The notes beneath the pieces are model-generated. The model saw only the letters and a list, made by a program, of their open reading frames with translations. It was not told the origin of the DNA and ran no database searches. Both the position numbers and the translations under genes were made by a program. A stretch of DNA of 64,000 nt from Pseudarthrobacter siccitolerans (GTDB lineage Bacteria > Actinomycetota > Actinomycetes > Actinomycetales > Micrococcaceae). The DNA lies in the NCBI RefSeq assembly GCF_001046895.1, contig NZ_CAQI01000024.1, positions 1 through 64,000 on the forward strand. Reading direction: 5' to 3'. Positions 34,290-44,133 of the stretch are shown in pieces (position 1 is the stretch's first letter; every line of letters starts with the position of its first letter).

Positions 34290-34925
34290 TTAGCGTTCCT
34301 GGACGGCGTCCTCGCTGGGCTTATTGCCGCCACTATTGTCCTGGTAGGGCGCGAAGGCGATCTCCTCGGTGCGGAGGATGCTCCGTTCGATGGACTCCTG
34401 GTCCACGCCCAGAAGCGAGGTCAGCCACATGCCGTTTTGTATCACCACGATGTCCGAGGCCCGCGCCCGGCATTCCTCCCACGGCATCCCCGACTGGGCT
34501 TCAGAGACCAGCGCCGCAAGCCCGTCGATGTACCGGTCAAAAGCGGCAGCATTGATCTGCGCGTAGTCCTCGTCTGCCTGCGCGAGGGCCCACAAATGCA
34601 GGCGCAGGGACAGGTGCCGTGTGGTCAGCAGGTCGGCGGCCGCCACCCGGCGCAGTGCCTTGCGGAGTTGCTCATCCGCGGGAATGGACGGGTCCTGTGC
34701 CACCAGCAGAAGGTCGTGTTCGTCCACGCGGCGCAGGGCGGCCCGGATCAGGCTTGTTTTATCGTCGTAGTAGTAGTTCACCAGGCCCAGCGCGACGCCG
34801 GCCTCCCGGGCCACCGCGCGCATGCTTACGCCGGAGATGCCGTGGCGGGACAACAGGTCCAGTGCAGCTTCAAGAATGCGCGACTGCCTGTCGATTTGTT
34901 CGCCGTTGACCGTGTTTGTCCCCAT
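34290..34925 (-). CDS. betI: TetR/AcrR family regulator, BetI-like
   Basis: A 211-residue repressor. The N-terminal HTH is [44 protein letters not shown] (about 17-60), where VNYYY in the recognition-helix end is typical of the BetI group (GTISHYF/LINYYF type). The ligand domain is all-helical. The short spacing to a doublet palindrome and to betB-codA supports control of choline oxidation. It may be read through into betB or have its own promoter; the stop of betI is about 40 bases before the operator. Confidence 0.88.
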   Translation of the reverse strand: MGTNTVNGEQIDRQSRILEAALDLLSRHGISGVSMRAVAREAGVALGLVNYYYDDKTSLIRAALRRVDEHDLLLVAQDPSIPADEQLRKALRRVAAADLLTTRHLSLRLHLWALAQADEDYAQINAAAFDRYIDGLAALVSEAQSGMPWEECRARASDIVVIQNGMWLTSLLGVDQESIERSILRTEEIAFAPYQDNSGGNKPSEDAVQER

Positions 34926-35129
34926 CTGGCCAGACTATTGCCAAACCGGTGCAGGTGCACTTTGGCCGCTGCCAGGCCGCATCTGTCAGACAACTTGGTG
35001 ACCTTTCATTACTTCCGAATGATGTTGTGCATGTCACATGTAATTGCTTCCGGACGGCGTACCGCCCAACCTTGCATCACATCTTTTTTAAGCGCTTGTC
35101 AGAGCGTGCCCAACGAAGGAGCACCACCT

Positions 35130-37526
35130 ATGACTGACGTTCTTTGGTTTTCGGACCTCGGCCTGTCCGACCTCGACCAGGTCGGCGGCAAAAACGCCTC
35201 GCTCGGCGAAATGGTCCGGGGCCTCGCCTCGGCGGGGGTCAAAGTGCCGGACGGTTTCGCCACCACCGCTGACGCCTACCGGCGTTTCCTGAGCGGCTCG
35301 GGCCTGGACACCCGGATCGAAGACATCCTTGAGGGCCTGGACAGCGGCGACGTGGCCGCCCTGGCCCTGGCCGGGAAACAGATCCGGGACCTGATCCGCA
35401 GCACCCCGTTTCCGGACGGTTTCGAGGAGCAGATCCGTACCGCTTACACCCGCCTGACGGACCAGCACGCGGGGGACGTGTCCTGGGCGGTGCGTTCCAG
35501 TGCCACGGCAGAGGACCTTCCTGACGCTTCCTTCGCGGGGCAGCAGGAGACGTTCCTGAACATCCGGGGCGTGGAGAACATCCTGCTCGCCATTAAGGAT
35601 GTTTTTGCCTCTCTCTACAACGACCGCGCCATCGCCTACCGGGTGCACCACGGGTTCACCCATTCCGAGGTGGCACTCTCGGCCGGCGTGCAGCGTATGG
35701 TCCGCTCCGACGTCGGCGCCTCCGGGGTGATGTTCACCATGGACACCGAAACGGGCTTCAACGACGCCGTCTTCATCACCTCGTCCTACGGACTGGGGGA
35801 GGCTGTGGTGCAGGGTGCCGTTAACCCTGACGAGTTCTACGTCTACAAGCCGGCCCTGGCCGCCGGACGCCCGGCAGTCCTGAAGCGCGGCCTGGGCGAA
35901 AAAGCAGTCCAGATGACCTACACAGAGTCCCGCGAGGTGGGCAGGACCGTGGACTTCGTGCCCGTGCCGCAGGACCTTCGCCGCCGTTTCAGCCTGACGG
36001 ATGAAGAAGTGGAGCAGCTTGCCCGCCACGCGGTGGCCATCGAGGCGCACTACGGCCGTCCCATGGACATTGAGTGGGGCAAGGACGGGGTGGACGGCGA
36101 GCTGTACATCCTTCAGGCCCGTCCCGAGACTGTTGAGTCGCGTAAGGCCACGGGCACCATCTCCCGGTACACGCTGAACGAGCGCTCCGCAGTCCTGGTG
36201 GAAGGCCGGGCCATCGGCCAGCGTATCGGCGCCGGGCAGGTGCGGGTCCTCACCTCGATCGACCAGATGGCCTCGTTCCAGGCCGGCGACGTCCTGGTGG
36301 CCAATATGACGGACCCGGACTGGGAACCGATCATGAAGAAGGCCGCCGCCATCGTCACGGACCGTGGCGGGCGCACGTGCCATGCGGCCATTATTGCCCG
36401 CGAGCTTGGCATCCCGGCCGTCGTCGGAACCGGCAACGCTTCCAGGGTGCTGGCGGACGGCGTCCCGGTCACTGTTTCGTGCGCCGAGGGCGAGGCCGGC
36501 CTGGTCTACGAGGGCCTGCTGGACTACACCCTGAACGAGACCAGCCTGGACACCATGCCGCCGGCGCCGGTGAAGATCATGATGAACGTGGGCACCCCCG
36601 AGCAGGCCTTCAGCTTCGCCCGGCTTCCGCACCACGGTGTGGGCCTGGCCCGCCTCGAATTCATCATCAACCGCCAGATCGGCATCCACCCCAACGCCCT
36701 GCTGGCGGTGGCGGGAGAAATCGAACGCCCCGCCTCGCTCTCGGACTACACCGTGCGGGAAATCCGCGAGAAGACGGCAGCGTACGACGGACCCCGGGAT
36801 TACTACGTCCGGCGCCTGGCCGAGGGCATCTCCACGATCGCTGCGGCCTTTGCACCGGAACCGGTGATCATCCGGATGTCGGACTTCAAGTCCAACGAGT
36901 ACGCCAACCTGCTGGGCGGCCCGGCGTTCGAACCGGCCGAGGAAAACCCCATGATCGGCTACCGCGGGGCCTCCCGGTACCTCTCGGACTCGTTCCGGCG
37001 GGCTTTCGAACTTGAATGCGAAGCCCTGAAATTCGTGCGCAGCGAGATGGGCCTGTCCAACATCAAGATCATGGTCCCGTTCGTGCGCACCCTGGCCGAG
37101 GCCCGCGGCGTGACCGAGCTGCTGGCCGCCAACGGGCTGCGCCGGGGTGAGGACGGCCTGGAGATCGTGATGATGTGCGAGCTTCCCTCAAACGCCCTGC
37201 TCGCCGATGAGTTCCTCGAGTACTTTGATGGTTTCTCGATCGGTTCCAACGACCTGACCCAGCTGACGCTGGGCCTTGACCGTGATTCCGCGCTGGTGGC
37301 CGAAGGCTTCGATGAACGTGATCCCGCGGTCACGAAGCTCCTGGAGATGGCCATTGCGGCCTGCCGGGCCAAGGGCAAGTACGTCGGAATCTGCGGGCAG
37401 GGCCCCAGCGACCACCCGGACTTTGCCGAGTGGCTCCTGGAACAGGGCATCAGCTCCATCTCGTTGAACCCCGATGCCGTGACGGACACCTGGCTGCGCC
37501 TGGCCCGCACCCGCTCCGCGGTCTGA
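35130..37526 (+). CDS. ppsA: Phosphoenolpyruvate synthase
   Basis: A 798-residue enzyme that makes PEP, AMP and phosphate from pyruvate and ATP, for gluconeogenesis. The ATP-grasp half starts [19 protein letters not shown]. The swivelling phosphohistidine domain has [25 protein letters not shown] with His418. The PEP/pyruvate barrel carries [18 protein letters not shown] and the catalytic Cys in [13 protein letters not shown] 35130 has AAGGAG 8 bases upstream; the frame stays open to 34266 through the betI region, but the extension is not credible. The regulatory protein gene follows with no gap. Confidence 0.97.
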   Translation: MTDVLWFSDLGLSDLDQVGGKNASLGEMVRGLASAGVKVPDGFATTADAYRRFLSGSGLDTRIEDILEGLDSGDVAALALAGKQIRDLIRSTPFPDGFEEQIRTAYTRLTDQHAGDVSWAVRSSATAEDLPDASFAGQQETFLNIRGVENILLAIKDVFASLYNDRAIAYRVHHGFTHSEVALSAGVQRMVRSDVGASGVMFTMDTETGFNDAVFITSSYGLGEAVVQGAVNPDEFYVYKPALAAGRPAVLKRGLGEKAVQMTYTESREVGRTVDFVPVPQDLRRRFSLTDEEVEQLARHAVAIEAHYGRPMDIEWGKDGVDGELYILQARPETVESRKATGTISRYTLNERSAVLVEGRAIGQRIGAGQVRVLTSIDQMASFQAGDVLVANMTDPDWEPIMKKAAAIVTDRGGRTCHAAIIARELGIPAVVGTGNASRVLADGVPVTVSCAEGEAGLVYEGLLDYTLNETSLDTMPPAPVKIMMNVGTPEQAFSFARLPHHGVGLARLEFIINRQIGIHPNALLAVAGEIERPASLSDYTVREIREKTAAYDGPRDYYVRRLAEGISTIAAAFAPEPVIIRMSDFKSNEYANLLGGPAFEPAEENPMIGYRGASRYLSDSFRRAFELECEALKFVRSEMGLSNIKIMVPFVRTLAEARGVTELLAANGLRRGEDGLEIVMMCELPSNALLADEFLEYFDGFSIGSNDLTQLTLGLDRDSALVAEGFDERDPAVTKLLEMAIAACRAKGKYVGICGQGPSDHPDFAEWLLEQGISSISLNPDAVTDTWLRLARTRSAV

Positions 37527-38378
37527 GTGGCCGACGTCCACCGGATGGATACCGTGGGGGCGGACAGCTCGTCCGCCCCCACGGTGTTCTTCCTTTCTGA
37601 CAGCACCGGTATCACCGCCGAAACCCTGGGCAATACTCTGCTCACGCAATTTCCCGGCCGGCGCCTCGAGCGCCGGACGATTCCCTTTATCACCTCTGTG
37701 CAGCAGGCGCACGAGGTGGTCGCCGTCATCGACCAGCTGGCCGCGGAAGGGCCGCGGCCGATCATCTTCTCCACCACCGTAGGCAACGACATCCGGGCCG
37801 TCCTGTCCCAAAGCCGGGGGCACTTCTTCGACCTGTTCGGTGCGCACATCGGCCGGCTGGAACAGGCCCTGGATGCCTCCGCGAGCGGACAGCCGGGCCA
37901 GGCCCATGGCGTGGGTGACGCGGCCCGCTACCAGTCGCGCATGGCCGCCGTTGAATACGCCATCGAGCACGACGACGGCCAGTCGCTACGTGCACTGGAG
38001 CGCGCCGAACTGATCCTCATCGCCCCGTCACGCTGCGGCAAGACCCCCACCACCATGTACCTGGCCCTGCAGCACGGCATCCTCGCGGCCAACTTCCCCT
38101 TGGTGGAGGAGGACTTCGCCAGCATGTCCCTGCCCAAACCGTTGCAGCCGTTCGCGGACAAGTGCTTCGGACTCACCTCCCTGCCCGTCCGGTTGAGCCA
38201 GATCCGCCAGGAGCGCAGGCCCGGCAGTGACTATGCGTCGCTGGGCCAGTGCACCTTCGAGCTGCGCAACGCCGAGGACATGTACCGGGTCAACCAGGTG
38301 CCGTACGTGAATTCCGCCTCGATGTCCGTCGAAGAAATCTCTGCCACCGTTCTCCAGCGCATGCAGCTGCACCATTGA
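37527..38378 (+). CDS. ppsR: PEP synthase regulatory protein (kinase/pyrophosphorylase, DUF299)
   Basis: A 283-residue bifunctional enzyme that inactivates PEP synthase by ADP-dependent phosphorylation and reactivates it by phosphate-dependent removal. It has FFLSDSTGITAETLGNTLL near the start, the P-loop APSRCGKTPTTMYLA at about 166-180, and the C-terminal RPGSDYASLGQCTFELRNAEDMYR. Start GTG 37527 directly follows the ppsA stop (TGA then GTG), so the enzyme and its control protein are made together. The pairing is standard, but the target threonine of PpsA lies close to His418 in TCHAA, which is also conserved here. Confidence 0.95.
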   Translation: MADVHRMDTVGADSSSAPTVFFLSDSTGITAETLGNTLLTQFPGRRLERRTIPFITSVQQAHEVVAVIDQLAAEGPRPIIFSTTVGNDIRAVLSQSRGHFFDLFGAHIGRLEQALDASASGQPGQAHGVGDAARYQSRMAAVEYAIEHDDGQSLRALERAELILIAPSRCGKTPTTMYLALQHGILAANFPLVEEDFASMSLPKPLQPFADKCFGLTSLPVRLSQIRQERRPGSDYASLGQCTFELRNAEDMYRVNQVPYVNSASMSVEEISATVLQRMQLHH

Positions 38379-38399
38379 GCATGTGCCACCACGAAGGAT

Positions 38400-38425
38400 C
38401 CCCGCCCTGTCGGGGCAGGGCGGGG
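38400..38425. terminator. Hairpin between ppsR and the orphan binding-protein gene
   Basis: Stem CCCCGCCCTG/CAGGGCGGGG (38400-38409 with 38416-38425), loop of 6, lies between convergent genes. T runs are weak on both strands. Confidence 0.7.
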
Positions 38426-38447
38426 ACCCGTTCGTCGGCAGGTCCTT

Positions 38448-39431
38448 TTACTTCTTGGGCAGGCCCGCCGGGTTCAGCTCGGACTTCTGGATCGCCTCGG
38501 ATGACAGGCCCCAGCGGTCCAGGATCCTGGCGTAGGTGCCGTTTTCGATCAGTTCGTTCAGTGCGGCCTGGGCCGCGACGGCCAGGCCGTTGTCCTTTTT
38601 TGTAGTGAAGGCGATCTGCGCGGTCAAGGGCCAGCCGCCGTTGAGGGTGCCCACCTGCTTGCTCTTGCCATCCAGCGCGGCCTTGTAGGCGGACCCGGCA
38701 TTGGGCGCGAACGTGAGGTCCGCACGGCCGGACTGCAGGGCCAGCGTGGAGGCGGAGTCGTCGTCGTAGTACTGGAACTCGACCGGCTTCAGGCCGTTCT
38801 TTTTGTTCTCCTCGTCCCAGCGCACCAGGATGGCTTCCTGGTTAGTGCCGGAGCCAACAATGACGCGCTTGCCCGCAACATCCTTGGCCTCCTTGACCTC
38901 GCCGATGTCCGAACCGCTCTTCGCGTAGAAGCCCAGCAGGTCGTTCCGGTAGGTGGCGAAATCGAACTTCTCCTTCCGCGCTTCGGTGACGGTCACGTTG
39001 GACAGCACGGCTTCGTACTTCGCGGACTCAATCCCCAACGGCCAGTCAGCCCAGGCCACGGGAAGGACTTCGACCTGCAGGCCCAGTGTCTCGCCCACCG
39101 CGTAGGCTATGTCCACCTCGCTGCCAATCAGGGTCGTGTTGTCCGTGGCAAAGGTGCTCAGCGGGGCGGTGCCGCCGGTGCTGACCACAGTCAGTTTGCC
39201 GTCGGCCTTGATGGCCTCGGGGACCAGTGCGGCGGCTTCAGCGTCCACGGAAACCTGGAAGCGGTCCTGCTCAGGGGACAGGTTGAAGGTCTTGCCGGCC
39301 GCTGCGGCGGAGGATTCCGACGTCGGTGCTGTCGCCGCCGTCGCACCCGGATCGGCGCACGCTGCCACCCCGAGCAGCGCGGTGAGGGTGAGGGCCACGG
39401 CAGCAGCCGGTTTCGCCTTGGTGATGGCCAT
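38448..39431 (-). CDS. Orphan ABC substrate-binding lipoprotein
   Basis: A 327-residue lipoprotein with signal MAITKAKPAAAVALTLTALL and lipobox VAAC (Cys25), then DPGATAA. It is a clear paralogue of the receptor at 14011-15066: both contain the order GSEVDIA/GSELDIA, W-ENWPL/WADWPL, SNV-V, FDFA-YR, GSGTNQE, GWP and a final LDRWGLS block. No permease or ATPase is nearby. It may feed the transporter at 12071-13998, 25 kb away. A strong AAGGAGG lies 6 bases before the ATG; the 18 codons upstream in frame are discounted. Confidence 0.93.
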   Translation of the reverse strand: MAITKAKPAAAVALTLTALLGVAACADPGATAATAPTSESSAAAAGKTFNLSPEQDRFQVSVDAEAAALVPEAIKADGKLTVVSTGGTAPLSTFATDNTTLIGSEVDIAYAVGETLGLQVEVLPVAWADWPLGIESAKYEAVLSNVTVTEARKEKFDFATYRNDLLGFYAKSGSDIGEVKEAKDVAGKRVIVGSGTNQEAILVRWDEENKKNGLKPVEFQYYDDDSASTLALQSGRADLTFAPNAGSAYKAALDGKSKQVGTLNGGWPLTAQIAFTTKKDNGLAVAAQAALNELIENGTYARILDRWGLSSEAIQKSELNPAGLPKK

Positions 39432-39752
39432 TGTTCCTCCTTGGAGGTAGGTCTTTGTTGCAACGGATGGTGTTCGCTGCAGCAACTATCCGGCAACGCG
39501 GGCGGGCGAATCAAAGGCTCTGAAACCCGGAGATACGGGGAGTAACTGCAGGTCACGGGAGGACCGCGGCGGTCATATTTGCAACGCCCGAACTCGGCAA
39601 GTCCAAGTAGTGCTGGGCGAGTGCGGCTTGGGAAAGCGAGTACTTCAGGCGAAAGACAGGTGGGCGATTACGCGTGTGCTGACCATCGTCGCGCCCCTAC
39701 CGTGAAGTACGTTGCGCCCAAAGGTGGGGCACTTGGTCTTGAGGAGACGCAG
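39432..39752. other. Intergenic region between divergent genes
   Basis: 321 bases between the start of the orphan binding protein and the start of the PxKF surface protein. It should contain both promoters. I looked for c-di-AMP, c-di-GMP and SAM riboswitch signatures because surface proteins and sulfur-type transporters often carry them, and found none that I could defend. Confidence 0.5.
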
Positions 39753-42296
39753 ATGAACGGTTCGCCAGGTGGGAAAGCTTTAGCTGAGGGGAAGGGTCTG
39801 CTTCGACGAACGAGCACCAGGGCGGCCGCAGCGGTTGCGTCGGGGACACTGGTTTTGGCAGGTTCAGGTATCGCGTGGGCGGACGACATCTACAACACAG
39901 TGGACGCCACCGTTGATTCGGTTGCAGAGGTTATGCCGCTGAATGTCGGTGGTGCAAGCGGCACCACCACACTTGCTGTACAAACTTCCAACGAAGACGG
40001 CAAAAACGGTTGCAACCTCACGGGCCGAACTAATGCTCTCACACTGCAGCTTTCGTCCAGTGATCCCACCGTAGCCACCGTTTCCCCGTCCACCGTTGTC
40101 TTCGAAACGTGCGGCGACGCGAAGCAGTTGACCATGAGCCCGATAGGCGTTGGCTCTGCGACAATAACCGCGACCCAAATCAGCAACACCACAGGTGGCA
40201 CCTTTAACCTCGCGCCCGCGGCTTTTACGGTGAATGTCGTGGCGCCGGCACCGGCTAATACTGCCCCTGTGCTTAATATTTCCGGAGTCAATGCTGGTGC
40301 CTACTATCCCAAAGGCGCCGTCCCCGCTGCCATCTGCAACGTCACGGACGCCGAAGATGGCAATAAATTGTTCCCTGCAACCCTGAGTGCTATCGCGGGC
40401 GAGGATGCCGCTACCGGCATCGGAACCCAGGAGGCCGGCTGCGCCTACACGGACAAGGGAGGCCTCACCGCGTCCGGCTCCGTTCCTTACACGATCACTG
40501 ATACAACGGCACCGGTGATCTCTTACACGTTGTCACCCACCACTCCTGATGGCTCAAGTGGCTGGTACAAGAGCGCTGTCGCCCTGGACTGGACGGTAGC
40601 GGAAGGCGATTCCCACAGCACGCTGAAGGTGACGGGCTGTGAGGACCAAATCATCACTGAAGACCAGTTGGCAACAGACTTCAGCTGCTTTGCCGTGAGC
40701 GACGGTGGAACTGCGGCAACCGAGACCGTCAACCTTAAGAAGGACGCAACTGCCCCATCCGTTGCCTCTGACGGCGCCACCGGAACCGAGGGAGTGAACG
40801 GCTGGTACACCTCCGATGTGGAGGCCAGGTTCACCGGAACTGACGCCACTTCGGGGCTGCTCATTCCAACTCAGAAGGTGACCTCCTCCGGTGAGGGCGC
40901 CGCAGTGGAAGTGACCAGCCCCGCGTTCACCGACGTCGCCGGCAACATCACCGGGGCAGGCGCTGCAGTACAGACGTTCAAGATCGACAAGACCGCGCCG
41001 AGCGTCAGCTACGACTCTGCGACTGGAACCTCCGGCTTTGGCGGTTGGTACACCTCCGATGTCAAGGCAATCTTCAGGGGAACGGACCTCATCTCCGGAC
41101 CGCTCAGCGCAACCCAAACGGCGATTTCGTCCGGCGAAGGTGCAGCGGTGACGGTCCAGAGCCCCGCCTTCGCGGACAATGCCGGCAACATCACAGCCGC
41201 TGGCGTGGTTTCCCAATCATTCATGATTGATAAGACAGCGCCGGCCGTAAAGTACACCGAGGTCGCAGCGGGCACGCCGGGCAAGAACGATTGGTACGTT
41301 TCCGATGTTGAGGCCCGCTTCACGGCAACGGATGCAACGTCGGGACTCCTGACTTCCTCACGGACGGTATCTTCGAATGGCGAGGAGGCGGCGGATGTCA
41401 AAGTATCGAGCCCGGTATTTGTAGACAACGCCGGCAACATCACCCCGGCGGGCGCCGCCACACAGACCTTCAAGATCGATAAGACGGCCCCGGAAGTCTC
41501 CTACGGCGGTGCTACGACCGATCCCAATGTTCACGGCTGGTACAACACGGACGTTGAGGTCACTTTCGAGGCCACGGATCCCGTGTCGGGACCTCTCGAA
41601 GCGACTAAGAAGGTGACGGCGTCGACCGAGGGTGACTCAGTGACCGTGCAAAGTCCCGAGTTTGAGGACCTTGCGGGAAACGTCCGTGCTGCTGGCAGAG
41701 CCTGGACGACACTGAAGATCGACAAGACGGCGCCTTCGGTGTCCTTCACCTCCGATCTCGGTGACAGCTACTTCGGCTCAGCTCCCTCAGTCCCAGGCTG
41801 CAATGCATCGGACGGCGGAGGTTCGGGGCTGGATGGAACCTGCACCGTCTCGGCCTACGAGCCTGGAGTCGGAAAGCACGTCCTGACCGCAACAGCCATT
41901 GACCTCGCCGGTAACCGGACGACGGTGACCCAGTCCTACGAGGTCAAGGCGTGGACACTGACTGGCTTCTCGCAGCCGATCGATATGAACGGTGTATTCA
42001 ACACGGTGAAGGGTGGCAGCACGGTCCCGGCGAAGTTTGAAGTCTTCGCGGGCTCAACGGAACTGACTGACCCCAGCCTGATGAAGTTCTCCGCCGCGAA
42101 AATCCAGTGCACGCCTGGCGGTTCGGAGGATGTTATCGAGACTGTAGCTACAGGGAGCACCTCCCTCCGCTATGACGCCATCGCAGGCCAGTTTGTGTAC
42201 AACTGGAAGACGCCCACAGGCGCCGGTACCTGCTACAAGCTCACGATGACGGCAAAGGACGGCAGTTCCATCAGTGCCAACTTCAAGCTGAAGTAG
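39753..42296 (+). CDS. Secreted repeat protein with PxKF domain
   Basis: An 847-residue exported protein. A long signal peptide (TRAAAAVASGTLVLAGSGIAWA, cleavage about residue 49) is followed by an Ig-like Ca-domain region with SSDPTVATVSPSTV. Then come four tandem repeats of 81, 81, 83 and 81 residues, each ending DKTAP and containing WYxSDV, SGPL/SGLL and AGNI, and a final block with the PxKF motif VPAKFEVF near 750. No LPxTG anchor or membrane tail is present, so it is probably secreted or held non-covalently. The repeats resemble bacterial Ig-like/HYR-type modules. ATG 39753 follows GAGGAGA; the upstream 58 codons lack a signal-like start. Confidence 0.88.
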   Translation: MNGSPGGKALAEGKGLLRRTSTRAAAAVASGTLVLAGSGIAWADDIYNTVDATVDSVAEVMPLNVGGASGTTTLAVQTSNEDGKNGCNLTGRTNALTLQLSSSDPTVATVSPSTVVFETCGDAKQLTMSPIGVGSATITATQISNTTGGTFNLAPAAFTVNVVAPAPANTAPVLNISGVNAGAYYPKGAVPAAICNVTDAEDGNKLFPATLSAIAGEDAATGIGTQEAGCAYTDKGGLTASGSVPYTITDTTAPVISYTLSPTTPDGSSGWYKSAVALDWTVAEGDSHSTLKVTGCEDQIITEDQLATDFSCFAVSDGGTAATETVNLKKDATAPSVASDGATGTEGVNGWYTSDVEARFTGTDATSGLLIPTQKVTSSGEGAAVEVTSPAFTDVAGNITGAGAAVQTFKIDKTAPSVSYDSATGTSGFGGWYTSDVKAIFRGTDLISGPLSATQTAISSGEGAAVTVQSPAFADNAGNITAAGVVSQSFMIDKTAPAVKYTEVAAGTPGKNDWYVSDVEARFTATDATSGLLTSSRTVSSNGEEAADVKVSSPVFVDNAGNITPAGAATQTFKIDKTAPEVSYGGATTDPNVHGWYNTDVEVTFEATDPVSGPLEATKKVTASTEGDSVTVQSPEFEDLAGNVRAAGRAWTTLKIDKTAPSVSFTSDLGDSYFGSAPSVPGCNASDGGGSGLDGTCTVSAYEPGVGKHVLTATAIDLAGNRTTVTQSYEVKAWTLTGFSQPIDMNGVFNTVKGGSTVPAKFEVFAGSTELTDPSLMKFSAAKIQCTPGGSEDVIETVATGSTSLRYDAIAGQFVYNWKTPTGAGTCYKLTMTAKDGSSISANFKLK
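40755..41732 (+). repeat. Four tandem coding repeats in the PxKF protein
   Basis: Unit starts are at 40755, 40998, 41241 and 41490, with the fifth boundary at 41733. Periods are 243, 243, 249 and 243 bases. The units are clearly homologous in protein (GWYTSDVEARF..., DVAGNIT..., FKIDKTAP) but diverged in DNA, so this is an old duplication and not recent slippage. Confidence 0.9.
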
Positions 42297-42336
42297 CGGC
42301 AGCAGCGGCAGCGCCGCACGACGTGCGCCGCAGGGA

Positions 42337-42364
42337 AGTGGCCCGGTCATCAGACCGGGCCACT
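42337..42364. terminator. Terminator between PxKF gene and DJ-1/PfpI gene
   Basis: An 11-bp perfect stem AGTGGCCCGGT (42337-42347 with 42354-42364), loop CATCAG, lies between convergent genes. Confidence 0.8.
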
Positions 42365-42392
42365 GCTCTGCCATCAGGGGCAGCTGGGTGAG

Positions 42393-43091
42393 TCAGCCCA
42401 GAGCCTTGATGACTTCCTTGGCAACGTCCTCGCTGGACTGCGGGTTCTGGCCGGTGATCAGGTTGCCGTCGCGGACCACGTTGGACGTCCACGCCGCCGC
42501 GTTTTCAATAACCGCGCCCTTTTCCTTCAGGGCATCCTCCACCAGCCACGGCGTGTTCTCACCGGTACCGCCGCCCAGCTCCTCCTCGTTGCTGAACACC
42601 GTGAGGCGGCATCCGGCGAAAACGAAAGCGCCGCCGTCGTCCGCTGCGCTGAGCAGCCCCGCAGGACCGTGGCAGAACGGCGCGATAACCTTGCCGTCCC
42701 TGTCCGCGGCCACCAGCAGCCGGCCCAGGTCCGCGTCGTTATAGAGATCGGCCATCGGGCCGTGGCCGCCGGGCATCACCACCGCTTCGTAGTTGGAAGG
42801 GTCGACGTCGGCCAGCACCAGCGGGTGCGAGAGTTCGGCATCGATTGCGGCCAGGTAGTCCCGGAAGCCTTTCGCCCGCTCCTCACCGCCGGCGGACTCG
42901 GCGGCGAGGGACACCTGGTCCACGGTGGGTTTCCGGCCACCGGGCGTGGCGATGTGGACGGTATGGCCGGCGTCGAGCAGGGTCTGGTGGGCCACCACCA
43001 GCTCCTCGGCCCAGAACCCGGTGGGGTGCTTGCTGCCGTCCTTCATGGTGAGTGAATCTGCTGCTGAAACGACCATCAAAATGTTTGCCAT
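42393..43091 (-). CDS. DJ-1/PfpI (type 1 glutamine amidotransferase-like) protein
   Basis: A 232-residue protein. The nucleophile elbow is APFCHGPAGLL with Cys followed by His, and the acidic partner region is VVMPGGHGPMADLYND. The start is NILMVVSAADSLTMKDG, similar to the Hsp31-like glyoxalase III/deglycase branch (GATase1_Hsp31_like). Members remove methylglyoxal or act as chaperones. It is followed closely, on the same strand, by no gene, and preceded 28 bases upstream by the aldo/keto reductase, so the two are probably an aldehyde-detoxifying pair. This pairing is inference. Confidence 0.9.
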   Translation of the reverse strand: MANILMVVSAADSLTMKDGSKHPTGFWAEELVVAHQTLLDAGHTVHIATPGGRKPTVDQVSLAAESAGGEERAKGFRDYLAAIDAELSHPLVLADVDPSNYEAVVMPGGHGPMADLYNDADLGRLLVAADRDGKVIAPFCHGPAGLLSAADDGGAFVFAGCRLTVFSNEEELGGGTGENTPWLVEDALKEKGAVIENAAAWTSNVVRDGNLITGQNPQSSEDVAKEVIKALG

Positions 43092-43119
43092 AGTGCTGCT
43101 CCTGTCTGTACGGAAGTGG

Positions 43120-43992
43120 CTACTCGCCGGGGGCTTCGAGCCCGGCGCAGGTTTCGTCGTCGAGCGTGATGCCCGCGGCGGCCAGGTTCTCCTCCAGGTG
43201 CTTCACGGAGCCGGTGCCGGGGATGGGCATCATCACCGGGGACCGGCGCAGCAGCCAGGCGAGCGCAACCTGGGAGGTGGTGGCGCCGAGGCGCTTCGCC
43301 GCCTCGTCCAGCGGCCCGCCCGGCTGCGCCAGTTCGCCGGCCGAAATCGGCGCCCACGGAATAAACCCGATTCCGTTCTCCTCTGAATACCTCAGCACGT
43401 CCTCCGAGCTCCGGTCCGTCAGGTTGTACCGGTTCTGCACGGTTGAAACAGTGAAATACTTCCCCGCCGCCTCGAGCTCCTCAACGCTCACCTGCGACAG
43501 GCCCAGCGCCCGCACCTTGCCCTCGTCCTGGAGTTCGCGGAGCACGCCGAACTGCTCCTCGGCGTCCACCTTCGGATCGATGCGGTGCAGCTGGAGCAGG
43601 TCCAGGGTGTCCACCTTCAGCTTCCGCAGGCTCAGTTCCGTCTGCTGGCGGAGGTATTCCGGCCGGCCAACGGGGATCCACTGGTGGGGACCGGTGCGGG
43701 TGAAACCCACTTTCGTGGCGATTTTCAGCCCGGCCTTGTAGGGGTACAAGGCCTCGGCAAGGATCTCCTCGCTGATGTTGGGTCCGTAAGAGTCTGCGGT
43801 ATCGATAAAGTCGACGCCGAGTTCGACGGCGCGGCGCACCACGTCGAGTGCTGCTTGGCGGTCTGCAGGCTCGCCCCAGACGCCGTCACCCACGATGCGC
43901 ATGGCGCCGAAGCCGAGCCGGTGCACGGTTCCCAGATCCTTCAGGTCGATCGTTGCGGACAGTTCCAACTGGTTCGTTGTCTCAAGGCTCAT
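43120..43992 (-). CDS. Aldo/keto reductase
   Basis: A 290-residue NADPH-dependent TIM-barrel oxidoreductase. The signature [23 protein letters not shown] holds the catalytic Asp and Tyr; the catalytic Lys is in [21 protein letters not shown] holds the catalytic His. [23 protein letters not shown] and [16 protein letters not shown] form the coenzyme site. ATG 43992 fits the family start. It lies upstream of the DJ-1/PfpI gene in the same direction. Confidence 0.93.
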   Translation of the reverse strand: MSLETTNQLELSATIDLKDLGTVHRLGFGAMRIVGDGVWGEPADRQAALDVVRRAVELGVDFIDTADSYGPNISEEILAEALYPYKAGLKIATKVGFTRTGPHQWIPVGRPEYLRQQTELSLRKLKVDTLDLLQLHRIDPKVDAEEQFGVLRELQDEGKVRALGLSQVSVEELEAAGKYFTVSTVQNRYNLTDRSSEDVLRYSEENGIGFIPWAPISAGELAQPGGPLDEAAKRLGATTSQVALAWLLRRSPVMMPIPGTGSVKHLEENLAAAGITLDDETCAGLEAPGE

Positions 43993-44133
43993 AGGGGCGG
44001 CAACATCATCAGCCTGCTGAGTATTCCGGAGATCACAGAAATAAGCCGGCCGCCGCCGTCGTTATACAAACCGTGCCCGCCGCACCCCGGCCGGCACCTT
44101 CCTGCGAAACGTTCTGAAAGGCCGGCACTTACC

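Noticed and set aside
34266..35129. N-terminal extension making a 1086-residue PEP synthase
   Set aside because: It would run through the antisense betI region. The family start lies at ATG 35130 with a good Shine-Dalgarno.
35088..36689. 533-codon minus-strand frame inside ppsA
   Set aside because: It is a shadow with no domain pattern; ppsA reads intact in the other strand.
39432..39752. Riboswitch upstream of the PxKF protein or orphan receptor
   Set aside because: No c-di-AMP, c-di-GMP or SAM core motif could be laid out by eye.
43585..44133. Extended N-terminus of the LLM oxidoreductase, or a fusion with the aldo/keto reductase region
   Set aside because: The extension is antisense to the aldo/keto reductase. 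Family sequence begins at GTG 44134.
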